64,000 bases of DNA from Enterobacter cloacae complex sp. R_G8 (GTDB taxonomy: Bacteria; Pseudomonadota; Gammaproteobacteria; Enterobacterales; Enterobacteriaceae): the NCBI RefSeq assembly GCF_024599795.1, contig NZ_CP102246.1, forward strand, positions 3,286,001-3,350,000, in the 5' to 3' direction. The notes under the pieces are model-generated. The model was given only the letters and a program-made list of their open reading frames with translations. It searched no databases and was not told the origin of the DNA. Within the stretch, counting starts at the first letter, position 1; each line of letters begins with the position of its first letter. Made by a program: the position numbers and the translations under genes. This document shows positions 23,146-36,284 of this stretch, piece after piece.

Positions 23146-24363
23146 ATGTCACCCTCAGATGCCCCCATAAACTGGAAACGTAACCTCACGGTTGCCTGGC
23201 TCGGCTGTTTTCTTACCGGCGCGGCGTTTAGCCTCGTGATGCCCTTTCTGCCCCTGTATGTTGAACAACTGGGCGTGACGGGTCACAGTGCGCTCAATAT
23301 GTGGTCTGGTCTGGTGTTCAGCATCACTTTCCTCTTCTCCGCCATTGCTTCGCCGTTCTGGGGCGGCCTTGCCGACCGTAAAGGGCGCAAAATCATGCTG
23401 CTGCGCTCGGCGCTGGGGATGGCCATTATCATGGCGTTGATGGGCGTGGCACAGAACGTCTGGCAGTTTCTGATTTTGCGCGCCTTGCTTGGCCTGCTGG
23501 GGGGATTTATCCCCAATGCTAATGCGCTGATCGCCACCCAAATTCCGCGTCATAAAAGCGGCTGGGCGCTCGGGACGCTCTCAACCGGTGGCGTGAGCGG
23601 CGCATTACTGGGGCCTCTGGCCGGCGGCTTGCTGGCGGACAGCTATGGTCTGCGCCCGGTGTTTTTCATTACTGCCAGCGTGCTGTTCCTCTGCTTTATC
23701 GTCACGCTGATCTGCATTCGCGAACACTTCACGCCCGTCGCCAAAAAAGAGATGCTCCACGCGCGGGATGTGCTGGCTTCACTTAAGAACCCCAGACTGG
23801 TACTGAGTCTGTTTGTCACCACCCTGATTATTCAGGTTGCGACCGGTTCGATTGCCCCGATTCTGACGCTCTACGTTCGCGATCTGGCGGGCAACGTTAG
23901 CAATATTGCCTTTATCAGCGGCCTGATTGCGTCAGTACCCGGGGTGGCGGCTCTGCTCAGCGCCCCAAGGCTGGGCAAACTGGGAGATCGCGTGGGGCCG
24001 GAAAAGATCCTGCTCTGTGCCCTGGTGATCTCCGTCCTGCTGCTTATCCCGATGTCGATGGTGCAATCCCCGTGGCAACTGGGGCTGCTGCGTTTCCTGC
24101 TGGGCGCTGCCGACGGCGCGTTACTGCCCGCTGTTCAGACCTTGCTGGTCTACAACTCAACCAACCAAATCGCCGGACGTATATTTAGCTACAACCAGTC
24201 ATTTCGCGACATCGGCAACGTTACCGGCCCGCTGGTGGGTGCCGGGATCTCTGCCAGCTTCGGTTTCCGCGCCGTCTTTATCGTCACGGCAGGCGTGGTG
24301 CTGTTTAATGCTATTTATTCATGGTTCAGCTTATCCCGGACATTACGGCCAGTGGCTGAATAA
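23146..24363 (+). CDS. mdtG: Multidrug efflux MFS transporter MdtG
   Basis: A 405-aa, 12-helix drug:H+ antiporter, close to E. coli MdtG (408 aa), which confers fosfomycin and deoxycholate tolerance when overexpressed. It starts [23 protein letters not shown] motif A is [12 protein letters not shown], and helix 5 has [20 protein letters not shown]. The conserved start is at 23146; the open frame 10 codons upstream is not conserved. In E. coli it belongs to the mar/sox/rob regulon; I could not assign a marbox here. Confidence 0.95.
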   Translation: MSPSDAPINWKRNLTVAWLGCFLTGAAFSLVMPFLPLYVEQLGVTGHSALNMWSGLVFSITFLFSAIASPFWGGLADRKGRKIMLLRSALGMAIIMALMGVAQNVWQFLILRALLGLLGGFIPNANALIATQIPRHKSGWALGTLSTGGVSGALLGPLAGGLLADSYGLRPVFFITASVLFLCFIVTLICIREHFTPVAKKEMLHARDVLASLKNPRLVLSLFVTTLIIQVATGSIAPILTLYVRDLAGNVSNIAFISGLIASVPGVAALLSAPRLGKLGDRVGPEKILLCALVISVLLLIPMSMVQSPWQLGLLRFLLGAADGALLPAVQTLLVYNSTNQIAGRIFSYNQSFRDIGNVTGPLVGAGISASFGFRAVFIVTAGVVLFNAIYSWFSLSRTLRPVAE

Positions 24364-24460
24364 GACGAATGCGTGACGGCTTATTTTTGCATTCATACTT
24401 GCAGAATCAGATATTCAGCTATTCTTTCCCTGAAACCTTCTGGAAAACAGGGAGACACCA

Positions 24461-24835
24461 ATGACCATGTACGCCACGCTGGAAGAAGCTATTGATGCCG
24501 CTCGTGAAGAGTTCCTCGCCGATAATCCCGGCGTTGACGAAGAAGATGCTGACGTGCAACAACTCAATATCCAAAAGTATGTCCTGCAGGATGGGGATAT
24601 TATGTGGCAGGCCGAATTCTTCGCTGACGAAGGCGAAGAAGGCGAATGTTTGCCGATCCTGAGCGGTGAAGGTGCCCAGGCCGTCTTTGATGGCGACTAT
24701 GATGAAATTGAGTTGCGTCAGGAGTGGCTGGAAGAAAACACCCTGCATGAGTGGGATGAGGGCGAATTCCAGCTCGAGCCACCACTGGATACAGAAGAAG
24801 GTCAGACGGCAGCTGATGAGTGGGACGAGCGTTAA
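24461..24835 (+). CDS. msyB: Acidic protein MsyB
   Basis: A 124-aa, highly acidic protein (Asp/Glu-rich throughout) beginning MTMYATLEEAIDAAREEFLA, the same length as E. coli MsyB, a multicopy suppressor of secY/secA defects that is RpoS-dependent in E. coli. No catalytic domain is recognised. An AGGGAGA Shine-Dalgarno precedes it. It is convergent with yceK, with a 6-nt gap. Confidence 0.96.
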   Translation: MTMYATLEEAIDAAREEFLADNPGVDEEDADVQQLNIQKYVLQDGDIMWQAEFFADEGEEGECLPILSGEGAQAVFDGDYDEIELRQEWLEENTLHEWDEGEFQLEPPLDTEEGQTAADEWDER

Positions 24836-24841
24836 TTTCCG

Positions 24842-25069
24842 CTACTCGTAGGGGCCGTGGCTGGCATCGATGGGCAGCAATAGCGTGTCGAAAATCAGCG
24901 AGAACGGCAGATCGAGCACCGTAAGGTAGCGCCATGCGGAATCCCGGACATCCCATTTCACGCCCGGATAATACTGATTCCCGTGGCCCTGCCCTGGAAT
25001 GGTGCGACTGATGATGCTGCCACAGCCACTCAGCAGACATGCCATCATGACGACGATGATTATTTTCAT
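24842..25069 (-). CDS. yceK: DUF1375 lipoprotein YceK
   Basis: A 75-aa predicted lipoprotein with lipobox LSGC (Cys16) and the conserved segment WRYLTVLDLPFSLIFDTLLLPID (quoted in part: LDLPFSLIFDTLLLPID). The role is unknown. Length equals E. coli YceK, and it lies between msyB and opgH as there. Confidence 0.93.
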   Translation of the reverse strand: MKIIIVVMMACLLSGCGSIISRTIPGQGHGNQYYPGVKWDVRDSAWRYLTVLDLPFSLIFDTLLLPIDASHGPYE

Positions 25070-25080
25070 CCGTTACCTCT

Positions 25081-25107
25081 AAAAAAATACCGGCGATTAA
25101 GCCGGTA
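25081..25107 (-). terminator. Terminator after opgGH
   Basis: TACCGGC and GCCGGTA pair around GATTAA; on the minus strand the hairpin is followed by a run of seven T residues. Confidence 0.85.
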
Positions 25108-25152
25108 TTTTATCTGTCGGGCGGCACATTGCTTACCCGCCCACGTAGCCAC

Positions 25153-29287
<4,135 letters not shown>

Positions 29288-29482
29288 TCAGGCAATCCGA
29301 CAACATTATCACCGCTTTGTTCAGCTCGCTGGCTCAGGGATTAAGCAAATGAAAGAACCCGCTTTTCACTTTGCGTGCTTATCCTGGAGACAGGGTGTCG
29401 GTCTTGGTGTAGGGTTGGCTTCGAATGTAACCATTATGAGTCTTAGGGATAAGGCGAAAAGTCTGAGAATGCACAAAGTTAT

Positions 29483-30622
29483 ATGAGCACAACACCAGTA
29501 GAACGTGAATATTTCCTCGACTCGATCCGGGCATGGCTGATGCTATTGGGGATCCCCTTCCACATTTCATTGATATACTCCAGCCACACCTGGCATGTTA
29601 ATAGTCAAATGCCCTCCTGGTGGCTGACGCTGTTTAATGACTTTATTCACGCCTTCCGCATGCAGGTGTTTTTCGTCATTTCTGGCTACTTCTCTTATAT
29701 GCTGTTTCTGCGCTACCCGATCAAGCGCTGGTGGAAAGTGCGCGTGGAGCGCGTCGGCATTCCGATGCTGACCGCCATTCCCCTGCTGACGCTGCCGCAG
29801 TTCATTATGTTGCAGTACGTAAAAGGTAAGGCGGAGAACTGGCCTAACCTGTCGCTGTATGAAAAATACAACACCCTGGTCTGGGAGCTGGTATCTCACC
29901 TCTGGTTCCTGCTGGTGCTGGTGGTGCTCACCACAGTCAGCGTGTTTATTTTTGGCCGCTTGCGCCGTCATTTAAGCCATAAAGCTAACGCCTTCTTCGC
30001 CAGTATCACCCTCGGGAAACTGTCGCTGCTCTTTTTACTGCTGGGCATCGCCTATGCCGCGGTCAGACGCACCCTGTTTATCGTTTATCCGCCGATACTG
30101 AGCGACGGTCTGTTCAATTTTGTGGTAATGCAGTCGCTGTTCTACATCCCCTTCTTTTTAATCGGGGCGCTGGCCTTTATTTATCCAAAGCTTAAATCGC
30201 TGTTCACGACGCCCTCGCCGTGGTGTGCTTGTGGGGCCGCCATCGCGTTTGCGGCCTATCTGTTAAATCAGCGCTACGGCAGCGGTGATGCCTGGATGTA
30301 TGAAACCGAGAGCGTCATTACCATGCTGCTGGGCCTGTGGATGGTGAATGTGGTCTTTGCCCTTGGCCACCGCCTGCTCAACTTTAAGTCCAGCCGCGTG
30401 ACCTATTTCGTCAATGCGTCGCTGTTTATCTATCTGGTGCACCATCCCCTCACGCTGTTCTTCGGGGCCTATATCACACCGCATATCGCCTCCAACACGC
30501 TGGGCTTCTTTACCGGGCTGGTCTTTGTGATTGGAATCGCCATCGTGCTTTACGAAATCCATCTGCGGATACCGCTTCTGCGTTTCCTTTTCTCCGGGAA
30601 ACCGCAAGTAAGAGCATCATAA
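29483..30622 (+). CDS. opgC: Glucan succinyltransferase OpgC
   Basis: An acyltransferase-3 family integral membrane protein (379 aa, about ten helices) that adds succinyl groups to periplasmic glucans. It begins [20 protein letters not shown] with the conserved early R-H pair in [14 protein letters not shown]. It is divergent from opgGH as in E. coli (385 aa there). The gene ends at a bidirectional terminator shared with ymdB; in E. coli clsC lies between. Confidence 0.95.
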   Translation: MSTTPVEREYFLDSIRAWLMLLGIPFHISLIYSSHTWHVNSQMPSWWLTLFNDFIHAFRMQVFFVISGYFSYMLFLRYPIKRWWKVRVERVGIPMLTAIPLLTLPQFIMLQYVKGKAENWPNLSLYEKYNTLVWELVSHLWFLLVLVVLTTVSVFIFGRLRRHLSHKANAFFASITLGKLSLLFLLLGIAYAAVRRTLFIVYPPILSDGLFNFVVMQSLFYIPFFLIGALAFIYPKLKSLFTTPSPWCACGAAIAFAAYLLNQRYGSGDAWMYETESVITMLLGLWMVNVVFALGHRLLNFKSSRVTYFVNASLFIYLVHHPLTLFFGAYITPHIASNTLGFFTGLVFVIGIAIVLYEIHLRIPLLRFLFSGKPQVRAS

Positions 30623-30650
30623 AAAAACGCGGCGCACTCAGTGCGCCGCG
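30621..30650. terminator. Bidirectional terminator between opgC and ymdB
   Basis: CGCGGCGCAC, loop TCA, GTGCGCCGCG is a perfect 10-bp stem preceded by seven A residues, which form the T tract for the minus strand (ymdB). Confidence 0.87.
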
Positions 30651-30656
30651 TATATT

Positions 30657-31199
30657 TCAGGTCTCTAATTCCTGTCCGCGCTGGGTCAACAGCCGCTGAT
30701 AAAGATGCAGTGTCTCCTCATCGAAACAGACAAATGTCACTTTTTCGGGCATCGGTTTGAGCGACAGGTAACGATATACGGTGTCTACCGCAATCGTCGC
30801 TGCGGCGGCTTTCGGATAGCCATACACCCCTGTGCTGATCGCCGGGAATGCCATGGTTTTATAGCCATTGTCGGCGGCCAGGCGCAGGCAGTTTCGGTAA
30901 GCCTCTTCAAGGAGACTCGCCTCGTGCCGATCACCGCCATGCCATACTGGCCCCACGGCATGAATCACCGCTTTCGCGGGAAGATCGCCCGCAAGCGTAA
31001 TAACGGCATGACCCGGTGGGCACTCCCCCTGTTGCTGACGCACAGTCTTGCAGGCTTCCAGCAGTTGCGGTCCGGCAGCCCGGTGGATAGCGCCATCCAC
31101 GCCACCGCCGCCCATCAGTGACGGATTGGCTGCATTGACGATAACATCAACGTGCATCGTCGTGATATCGCCATGAATAACGTCAATTTGCGGTTTCAT
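30657..31199 (-). CDS. ymdB: O-acetyl-ADP-ribose deacetylase YmdB (macrodomain)
   Basis: A 180-aa single macrodomain protein with [22 protein letters not shown] near residue 25 and [11 protein letters not shown] near residue 120, both lining the ADP-ribose site. It removes acetyl from O-acetyl-ADP-ribose; in E. coli it also inhibits RNase III and affects biofilm. It lies next to the curli cluster, as in E. coli, but without the clsC partner. Confidence 0.96.
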   Translation of the reverse strand: MKPQIDVIHGDITTMHVDVIVNAANPSLMGGGGVDGAIHRAAGPQLLEACKTVRQQQGECPPGHAVITLAGDLPAKAVIHAVGPVWHGGDRHEASLLEEAYRNCLRLAADNGYKTMAFPAISTGVYGYPKAAAATIAVDTVYRYLSLKPMPEKVTFVCFDEETLHLYQRLLTQRGQELET

Positions 31200-31304
31200 A
31201 AATACCCTCTGCTTCCCGCCATTTTCTTAAGTGTATCGCAGAGGTACCCGAGAGAAAAAACTATCGGGAAAAACCTCTTCCGCCGGCAGGCGGAAGAGAA
31301 CGAA

Positions 31305-31625
31305 TCAACGGTATTGAATTTCCACCACCGCGAGCGTTTTTTCAGGATTGAGGTATTTCATGCTGAGGGAGGCAAGGCTGGAATCGGTCACATGCCCATT
31401 AAGTGCCTCTTCATAACTGACCATGCGCGTTTGCATCTGGTTATTTTCCGGGCATGACAGCGCAAATTGCCGCTGTTGTGCAGTCACTTCACAGGGGTCT
31501 GCGACAATCGCGCCGCGAAAATGAATCACCCCACCCTCCACAACCGTCGCCGCAAAAACCGGGGTAATAAAAAGAGAGACGAGCAGACTAAAACCAGAAA
31601 CGAGTTGAGCGGTATATTTGGTCAC
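31305..31625 (-). CDS. Small secreted fimbrial-like protein next to csgC (YmdA position)
   Basis: A 106-aa product with a signal peptide (LVSGFSLLVSLFITPVFA) and a mature part VVEGGVIHFRGAIVADPCEV, which resembles the N-terminus of type 1-type fimbrial subunits, including two cysteines spaced like the fimbrial disulfide (DPCEV...LSCPE). The start is a GTG at 31625 with AGGAG 9 nt upstream; an ATG at 31676 lacks a Shine-Dalgarno. Position matches E. coli ymdA, but I cannot confirm homology. Function unknown. Confidence 0.75.
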   Translation of the reverse strand: MTKYTAQLVSGFSLLVSLFITPVFAATVVEGGVIHFRGAIVADPCEVTAQQRQFALSCPENNQMQTRMVSYEEALNGHVTDSSLASLSMKYLNPEKTLAVVEIQYR

Positions 31626-31786
31626 TTGTATGTACTCCTCAATGAAAATCGTCCTTGAGGGGTAAAAGCGCTCCATTAAAGCAAACGTAGTTTCACGTCC
31701 CGGAACATAGTTGCTCAGTTCCTGTTAACAGCATAGCTCAACGGTGAAGGCCTGCCACATTGGCAAATCATTGATTTTATAAATGA

Positions 31787-32119
31787 TTAAAGCGCCCTTC
31801 CCGGCGGTGACCACTGCTGTGATAAATGAAGCGATTTACCATCAGAGACGGTGACAATAATGTTCACCGTATCCCCCGTAGCAATATTTAAACTCAGCCG
31901 CATTAAATCGATCGTCTGATTAGCGGGGATAAAAAGCTTGTTTTGCTGCCGTGATGTACTTTGGCCACTTTGCCCTTCTCGTTGAGCGACTATTTGCACC
32001 AGACACTCACACGACTGCGTCAATATGACCTGAGGAATAATGGTGGTCATATCGCCCTGCTGCGCTGTGTTAAACGTTATCTGACTGGATAGTGCAGCAA
32101 GAAGGATTAAGGTATTCAT
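31787..32119 (-). CDS. csgC: Curli assembly chaperone CsgC
   Basis: CsgC is a small periplasmic protein that inhibits premature CsgA amyloid formation. From 32119 it is 110 aa, the E. coli length, starting MNTLILLAALSSQITFNTAQ, with the family CXC motif in TQSCECLVQI. The upstream in-frame ATG at 32167 lies inside the hairpin between csgA and csgC and is rejected. It is last in csgBAC. Confidence 0.93.
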   Translation of the reverse strand: MNTLILLAALSSQITFNTAQQGDMTTIIPQVILTQSCECLVQIVAQREGQSGQSTSRQQNKLFIPANQTIDLMRLSLNIATGDTVNIIVTVSDGKSLHLSQQWSPPGRAL

Positions 32120-32131
32120 GATCAACTCCCG

Positions 32132-32155
32132 AAAAAAAACAGGGCCGCAGCCCTG
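32132..32155 (-). terminator. Intercistronic terminator/attenuator between csgA and csgC
   Basis: On the minus strand CAGGGC, loop TGCG, GCCCTG is followed by eight T residues, ending 12 nt before the csgC start codon. This has the form of an intrinsic terminator inside the operon. Confidence 0.78.
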
Positions 32156-32178
32156 TTTTTGTCGCACATATTTCAGTA

Positions 32179-32634
32179 TTAATACTGATAGGCTGAAGCG
32201 TGGTTACCAAAACCAATCTGGGTAACATTGACCGTAGAATTAGAGGCGGTCTGATCGACGAGCGCGCCGTTGAAACCACCGTACTGACTTACGTTCATAG
32301 TAGAGTCGTGGCTGTTCCACTGGTCAAGTGTTGCGCTGTTGGCAAAACCATTCTGGGTCAGAGAAATGGTGCTGTCGTCAGAACCTTGTCCGACATCCGC
32401 GCCATTACCGCCACCACTCTGGCTAATAGACAGCGTTGAATCTCTGGCATTTGTCTGCAAGGCGACAGCTGAGTTACCGCCACCGTTCTGGTAAATATTC
32501 AGGGTTGAATTTGGGCCATTACCGCCGTGACCATGACCATGTCCGTGGCCCCAGCCACCTTGATCAATAAGACCGGCCATAGCACTACCAGAAACGACGA
32601 TTGCTGCAAGAGCTGCCACTTTGATAAATTTCAT
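32179..32634 (-). CDS. csgA: Major curli subunit CsgA
   Basis: CsgA is the secreted amyloid that forms curli fibres. The 151-aa product has a 20-residue signal peptide, an N22-type region with a His-Gly stretch (HGHGHGHGG, about 30-38) and five imperfect repeats S-X5-Q-X4-N-X5-Q starting at residues 43, 66, 88, 111 and 133. Gln and Asn ladder positions are kept in all five. Repeats 1 and 5 carry no Asp gatekeepers, as expected for the aggregation-prone units. Confidence 0.97.
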   Translation of the reverse strand: MKFIKVAALAAIVVSGSAMAGLIDQGGWGHGHGHGHGGNGPNSTLNIYQNGGGNSAVALQTNARDSTLSISQSGGGNGADVGQGSDDSTISLTQNGFANSATLDQWNSHDSTMNVSQYGGFNGALVDQTASNSTVNVTQIGFGNHASAYQY

Positions 32635-32675
32635 GGTAAAACCCCCATCGGATTGATTTAAGTCGCCGCGAATAA

Positions 32676-33131
32676 CTAACGTTGAATAACGCGAATTGCC
32701 ATTTGCGACTGTTTTTGCACTACAACTGCGTTTTTCTGTGTACCGTACTGCGTAATGCTTGCTCTATTACCCGACCCTTTCTGGATAATTTTCGCACTAT
32801 TACCAAATCCGTCTTGCGTAATATCTGCATCATTCGCAAAGCCGCTCTGAGCGATATATGCAAAATTATAAGTCCCTGATTGATCAACGCGCGCCCTGTT
32901 ACCTGACCCATCCTGGGAAACAATGGACAGTAATTTTGAACCGTCCTGGCGTACCTGAGCGTCATTTAATACGCCCTGTTGACCAATAATGGCTGCCTGA
33001 TTTAATGATGAACGGCTTATTTCATTAACCGCAAAGTTATATTCAGCGTTAGCCAAATCTGAATTCGCTGCGGTTACAAACCCAGGCACTCCCAGTAATG
33101 TAAACATCATAAATAACGATGTGTTTTTCAT
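32676..33131 (-). CDS. csgB: Minor curli subunit / nucleator CsgB
   Basis: CsgB anchors to the outer surface and nucleates CsgA polymerisation. The 151-aa product has a signal peptide ending FVTA (residue 21) and five curlin-like repeats (for example NQAAIIGQQGVLNDAQVRQD); the last repeat ends KKNAVVVQKQSQMAIRVIQR-like with basic residues, as is typical of CsgB. It is the first gene of csgBAC, divergent from csgD. Confidence 0.97.
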   Translation of the reverse strand: MKNTSLFMMFTLLGVPGFVTAANSDLANAEYNFAVNEISRSSLNQAAIIGQQGVLNDAQVRQDGSKLLSIVSQDGSGNRARVDQSGTYNFAYIAQSGFANDADITQDGFGNSAKIIQKGSGNRASITQYGTQKNAVVVQKQSQMAIRVIQR

Positions 33132-33690
33132 GTTGTCACCCTGGACCTGGCTATATTTAAAATTTCATTGCCATGTAACTGTGGCTTCATGTTAGAACGA
33201 CTCGTATTTTGTTAACGCGTCGTTACGGTGAAGAGTATGTCCGTCGAAACATTTTAAATATCTCACCCGCGCGGCTTATTTTTATTTATCACGTCACCTC
33301 AAAGTAGTAATTTTTCAGAAAAACAGCTGAAAACAGGACAGCTTAATTTTTTATTGCAGCGTTTAAAAAATCAGGTTGTACAGCACCAGGAAGCGCTGTC
33401 CAGACTTTCTTTACAGAAGGTTAAACGTAACGGCAGGATGACATTTCTCTCAGTGCGTGACACAACGCGTGTTTTCTTAAGATGCAGAACCGTTCATTCA
33501 TGGTCTTAGATAAATCCAGCAACTCATACCTGTTCACAACTCAAAAACAATTAATAATAATGAATATAATCAAAATGATATAAATATTTGTATGATTTTT
33601 AAAATTTGTGCACACTTATTTCAATGTACAACTTTCTCATCATTTTACAGCATCCATGAAAGCTCATTTTCACAAATTAATATTGATTTT

Positions 33691-33712
33691 TACATCTTGT
33701 TACACGTTTAAC
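33691..33712 (+). promoter_or_regulatory. OmpR-type binding site upstream of csgD
   Basis: TACATCTTGTTACACGTTTAAC contains two direct half-sites of the TTACA/GTTACA type, at the position of the E. coli OmpR activating site D1 just upstream of the csgD -35 box. Confidence 0.65.
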
Positions 33713-33714
33713 AC

Positions 33715-33742
33715 TTGCTTTAAACTTCGTAAAAGCTAGATT
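33715..33742 (+). promoter_or_regulatory. csgD promoter
   Basis: A -35-like TTGCTT (33715-33720) and -10 TAGATT (33737-33742) are separated by 16 nt. The surrounding sequence (GCTAGATTGAAATTAGATGTA) is close to the E. coli csgD promoter. The predicted leader is about 150 nt. Confidence 0.75.
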
Positions 33743-33897
33743 GAAATTAGATGTACGAAATTGGTTTTATATTTACCTCCCCTGTGGAGGCTATGGCTTA
33801 ATTCTACACACAGCAGCGCAACATCTGTCAGTACTTCTGGTGTCCTCTTTTCACAGGAGGACAACTGCCAGGTGTCAAAAAAAAGTGGGGTTTCATC

Positions 33898-34548
33898 ATG
33901 TTTAATGAAGTCCATAGTTTACATGGTCATACATTACTGTTGATCACAAAACCTTCTTTACAGGCGACCGCTTTATTACAACATTTAAAGCAATCTTTAT
34001 CACTGAACGGAAAATTGCATAATATTCAACGTTCTTTCGATGATATTGCACCTCGCAGCATCATTCTTTTCGATATGATGGAAGCGGATAAAAAGCTCAT
34101 CCATTACTGGCAAGATACTTTAAGCAGGAAAAACAATAATATCCGCGTGCTATTATTGAATACCCCTGACGAGTACCCTTTCAGGGACATCGAAAGTTGG
34201 CCGCATATCAATGGCGTGTTCTACGTCACTGAAGAAGAAAATCGGGTGGTAGAAGGCCTGCAAGGTATCTTGCGAGGAGAGTGTTATTTTTCGCAAAAGC
34301 TGGCCAGCTATCTTATTACGCACTCCGGAAATTACCGCTACAACAGTTCAGAATCGGCATTGCTCACGCACCGGGAGAAAGAGATCCTGAACAAATTGCG
34401 CATTGGTGCTTCAAATATTGAAATCGCCCGTTCGTTATTTATCAGCGAAAATACGGTTAAGACGCACCTTTATAATCTTTTCAAGAAGATAGCTGTTAAA
34501 AACCGAACTCAGGCGGTTTCATGGGCAAACGATAACCTCAGGCGTTAA
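33898..34548 (+). CDS. csgD: Biofilm master regulator CsgD
   Basis: A LuxR/FixJ-type regulator that activates csgBAC and other biofilm genes. The 216-aa product begins [20 protein letters not shown] with an atypical receiver domain and a C-terminal LuxR helix-turn-helix ([20 protein letters not shown], then [20 protein letters not shown], about 150-210). Length equals E. coli CsgD. It starts the csgDEFG operon; csgE follows after 4 nt. Confidence 0.98.
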   Translation: MFNEVHSLHGHTLLLITKPSLQATALLQHLKQSLSLNGKLHNIQRSFDDIAPRSIILFDMMEADKKLIHYWQDTLSRKNNNIRVLLLNTPDEYPFRDIESWPHINGVFYVTEEENRVVEGLQGILRGECYFSQKLASYLITHSGNYRYNSSESALLTHREKEILNKLRIGASNIEIARSLFISENTVKTHLYNLFKKIAVKNRTQAVSWANDNLRR

Positions 34549-34552
34549 TCAC

Positions 34553-34942
34553 ATGAAACGCACCTTGAGTTGGATTGCCGCAGCGGGCTTTCTGCTCGCT
34601 GCCGGGAACCTGCAGGCCGTCGAGGTCGAAGTTCCCGGATTGTTAACAGACCATACCGTCTCCTCTGTCGGGCACAGTTTTTATCGTGCTTTCAGTGATA
34701 AATGGGACAGTACGTACCCTGGTAATATAACAATCAACGAGCGGCCCAGTGCACGATGGGGAAGTTGGATAACAATAACGGCTAACCAGTTCGTTATATA
34801 TCAAACTTTTTTATTCCCCACCAAAATAGACTTCGATAAAAACGTAGCCTTAGCGCTGGCACAATCAGAAGACGCTATAAATCGCATGCAAATAGATAAA
34901 GCGCTATTAAGCACCAGCGATTTAGCAAAAGACGAGTTCTAG
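34553..34942 (+). CDS. csgE: Curli secretion specificity factor CsgE
   Basis: CsgE is a periplasmic protein that caps the CsgG pore and directs CsgA to it. The 129-aa product has a signal peptide (cleaved near NLQA, residue 22) followed by [20 protein letters not shown] and the [13 protein letters not shown] segment typical of the family. It lies in csgDEFG. Confidence 0.96.
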   Translation: MKRTLSWIAAAGFLLAAGNLQAVEVEVPGLLTDHTVSSVGHSFYRAFSDKWDSTYPGNITINERPSARWGSWITITANQFVIYQTFLFPTKIDFDKNVALALAQSEDAINRMQIDKALLSTSDLAKDEF

Positions 34943-34965
34943 CGAACCTATATCCGGAGGCTGTC

Positions 34966-35379
34966 ATGCGTATTGCATATGCAGTTGTTTCGTTAATGCT
35001 AATAACCCCATTAAGCTGGGCCGGGAATATGACATTCCAGTTCCGTAATCCCAACTTTGGTGGTAACCCGAACAATGGGGCGTTCATGTTGAATGAAGCC
35101 CAGGCACAAAATTCTTATAAAGATCCGAGCTTTAATGATTTTAGCGTGGATACCCCATCCGCACTGGACAACTTCACCCAGGCTATCCAGTCGCAAATTT
35201 TGGGCGGTTTGCTGACAAACATTAATACCGGTAAACCCGGCCGCATGGTGACAAATGACTTTATTGTCGACATCGCCAACAGGGACGGGCAGCTCCAGTT
35301 GAATGTTACCGACCGTAAAACCGGAAAAACCTCCACCATTCAGGTTTCCGGTCTACAAACAAACTCAACTGACTTCTAA
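34966..35379 (+). CDS. csgF: Curli assembly protein CsgF
   Basis: CsgF is exported through CsgG, lines its constriction and anchors CsgB at the cell surface. The 137-aa product has a signal peptide (residues 1-19) and the mature N-terminus [19 protein letters not shown], the CsgG-binding segment. E. coli CsgF is 138 aa. GGAGG precedes the start. Confidence 0.97.
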   Translation: MRIAYAVVSLMLITPLSWAGNMTFQFRNPNFGGNPNNGAFMLNEAQAQNSYKDPSFNDFSVDTPSALDNFTQAIQSQILGGLLTNINTGKPGRMVTNDFIVDIANRDGQLQLNVTDRKTGKTSTIQVSGLQTNSTDF

Positions 35380-35405
35380 ACAACCCCAAAATAAGGACAA
35401 CGATC

Positions 35406-36239
35406 ATGCAGCGCTTCCTGATACTTGTTGCAGTGTGCTTATTGAGCGGTTGTTTAACTGCTCCCCCCAAAGAAGCTGCAAAACCGACATTATTGCCTCG
35501 GGCTCAAAGTTATCGTGATTTAACCCATTTACCTGCGCCTACGGGTAAAATATTTGTCTCCGTCTACAACATTCAGGATGAAACGGGGCAATTTAAACCT
35601 TACCCGGCAAGTAACTTCTCCACGGCCGTGCCGCAAAGCGCCACCGCCATGCTGGTAACCGCGCTGAAGGATTCACGCTGGTTTATTCCGCTGGAACGTC
35701 AGGGACTGCAAAACCTGCTAAATGAACGAAAAATTATTCGTGCGGCGCAGGAGAATGGAACCGTCGCGGATAATAACCGTATGCCGCTGCAATCCCTGGC
35801 AGCCGCGAACGTCATGATTGAAGGGTCGATTATCGGTTACGAAAGTAACGTTAAATCGGGTGGTGCTGGCGCGCGTTACTTCGGTATCGGCGCAGATACA
35901 CAGTATCAGCTCGACCAAATCGCCGTTAACCTGCGTGTCGTTAACGTCAGTACAGGGGAAGTTCTCTCTTCGGTAACAACCAGCAAAACCATTCTGTCTT
36001 ATGAAGTGCAGGCTGGGGTGTTCCGCTTCATCGACTACCAGCGTCTGCTGGAGGGTGAAATCGGTTATACCTCTAACGAACCGGTGATGATGTGTCTGAT
36101 GTCAGCCATTGAAACCGGAGTTATCTTCCTGATAAATGATGGTATCGATCGCGGGCTGTGGGATCTGCAGAACAAAGCAGACGTGCAGAATCCGGTACTG
36201 GTGAAATACCGCGACATGTCGGTTCCTCCGGAATCCTGA
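35406..36239 (+). CDS. csgG: Curli secretion channel CsgG
   Basis: CsgG is the nonameric outer-membrane lipoprotein pore for curli subunits. The 277-aa product has lipobox LSGC (Cys16) followed by LTAPPKEAAKPTLLPRAQSY, and the constriction-loop region with YNIQDETGQFKPYPASNFST containing the conserved Tyr/Asn/Phe ring. Length equals E. coli. It is the last gene of csgDEFG. Confidence 0.98.
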   Translation: MQRFLILVAVCLLSGCLTAPPKEAAKPTLLPRAQSYRDLTHLPAPTGKIFVSVYNIQDETGQFKPYPASNFSTAVPQSATAMLVTALKDSRWFIPLERQGLQNLLNERKIIRAAQENGTVADNNRMPLQSLAAANVMIEGSIIGYESNVKSGGAGARYFGIGADTQYQLDQIAVNLRVVNVSTGEVLSSVTTSKTILSYEVQAGVFRFIDYQRLLEGEIGYTSNEPVMMCLMSAIETGVIFLINDGIDRGLWDLQNKADVQNPVLVKYRDMSVPPES

Positions 36240-36251
36240 CAGGACGCGCAT

Positions 36252-36284
36252 AAAAAAGGCGAGACAGGTATCTCGCCTTTTTTT
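36252..36284. terminator. Bidirectional terminator between csgG and ycdZ
   Basis: GGCGAGA, loop CAGGTA, TCTCGCC, flanked by six A residues on the left and seven T residues on the right, so it can serve both convergent genes. Confidence 0.9.

Larger units (their letters stand above)
33132..33897. promoter_or_regulatory. csgB-csgD divergent regulatory region (766 bp)
   Basis: A long A/T-rich gene-free stretch, similar in size to the E. coli csg intergenic region. It holds the csgD promoter and an OmpR-type site (listed separately) and a ~150-nt csgD leader. In E. coli the leader is the target of several small RNAs and the region binds OmpR, IHF, H-NS and CsgD; only the OmpR-like site could be assigned here. 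Short open frames within it are not convincing genes. Confidence 0.85.

Noticed and set aside
33761..33943. 60-codon open frame in the csgD leader
   Set aside because: It lies in the csgD 5' untranslated region, lacks a Shine-Dalgarno and overlaps the start of csgD in another frame.
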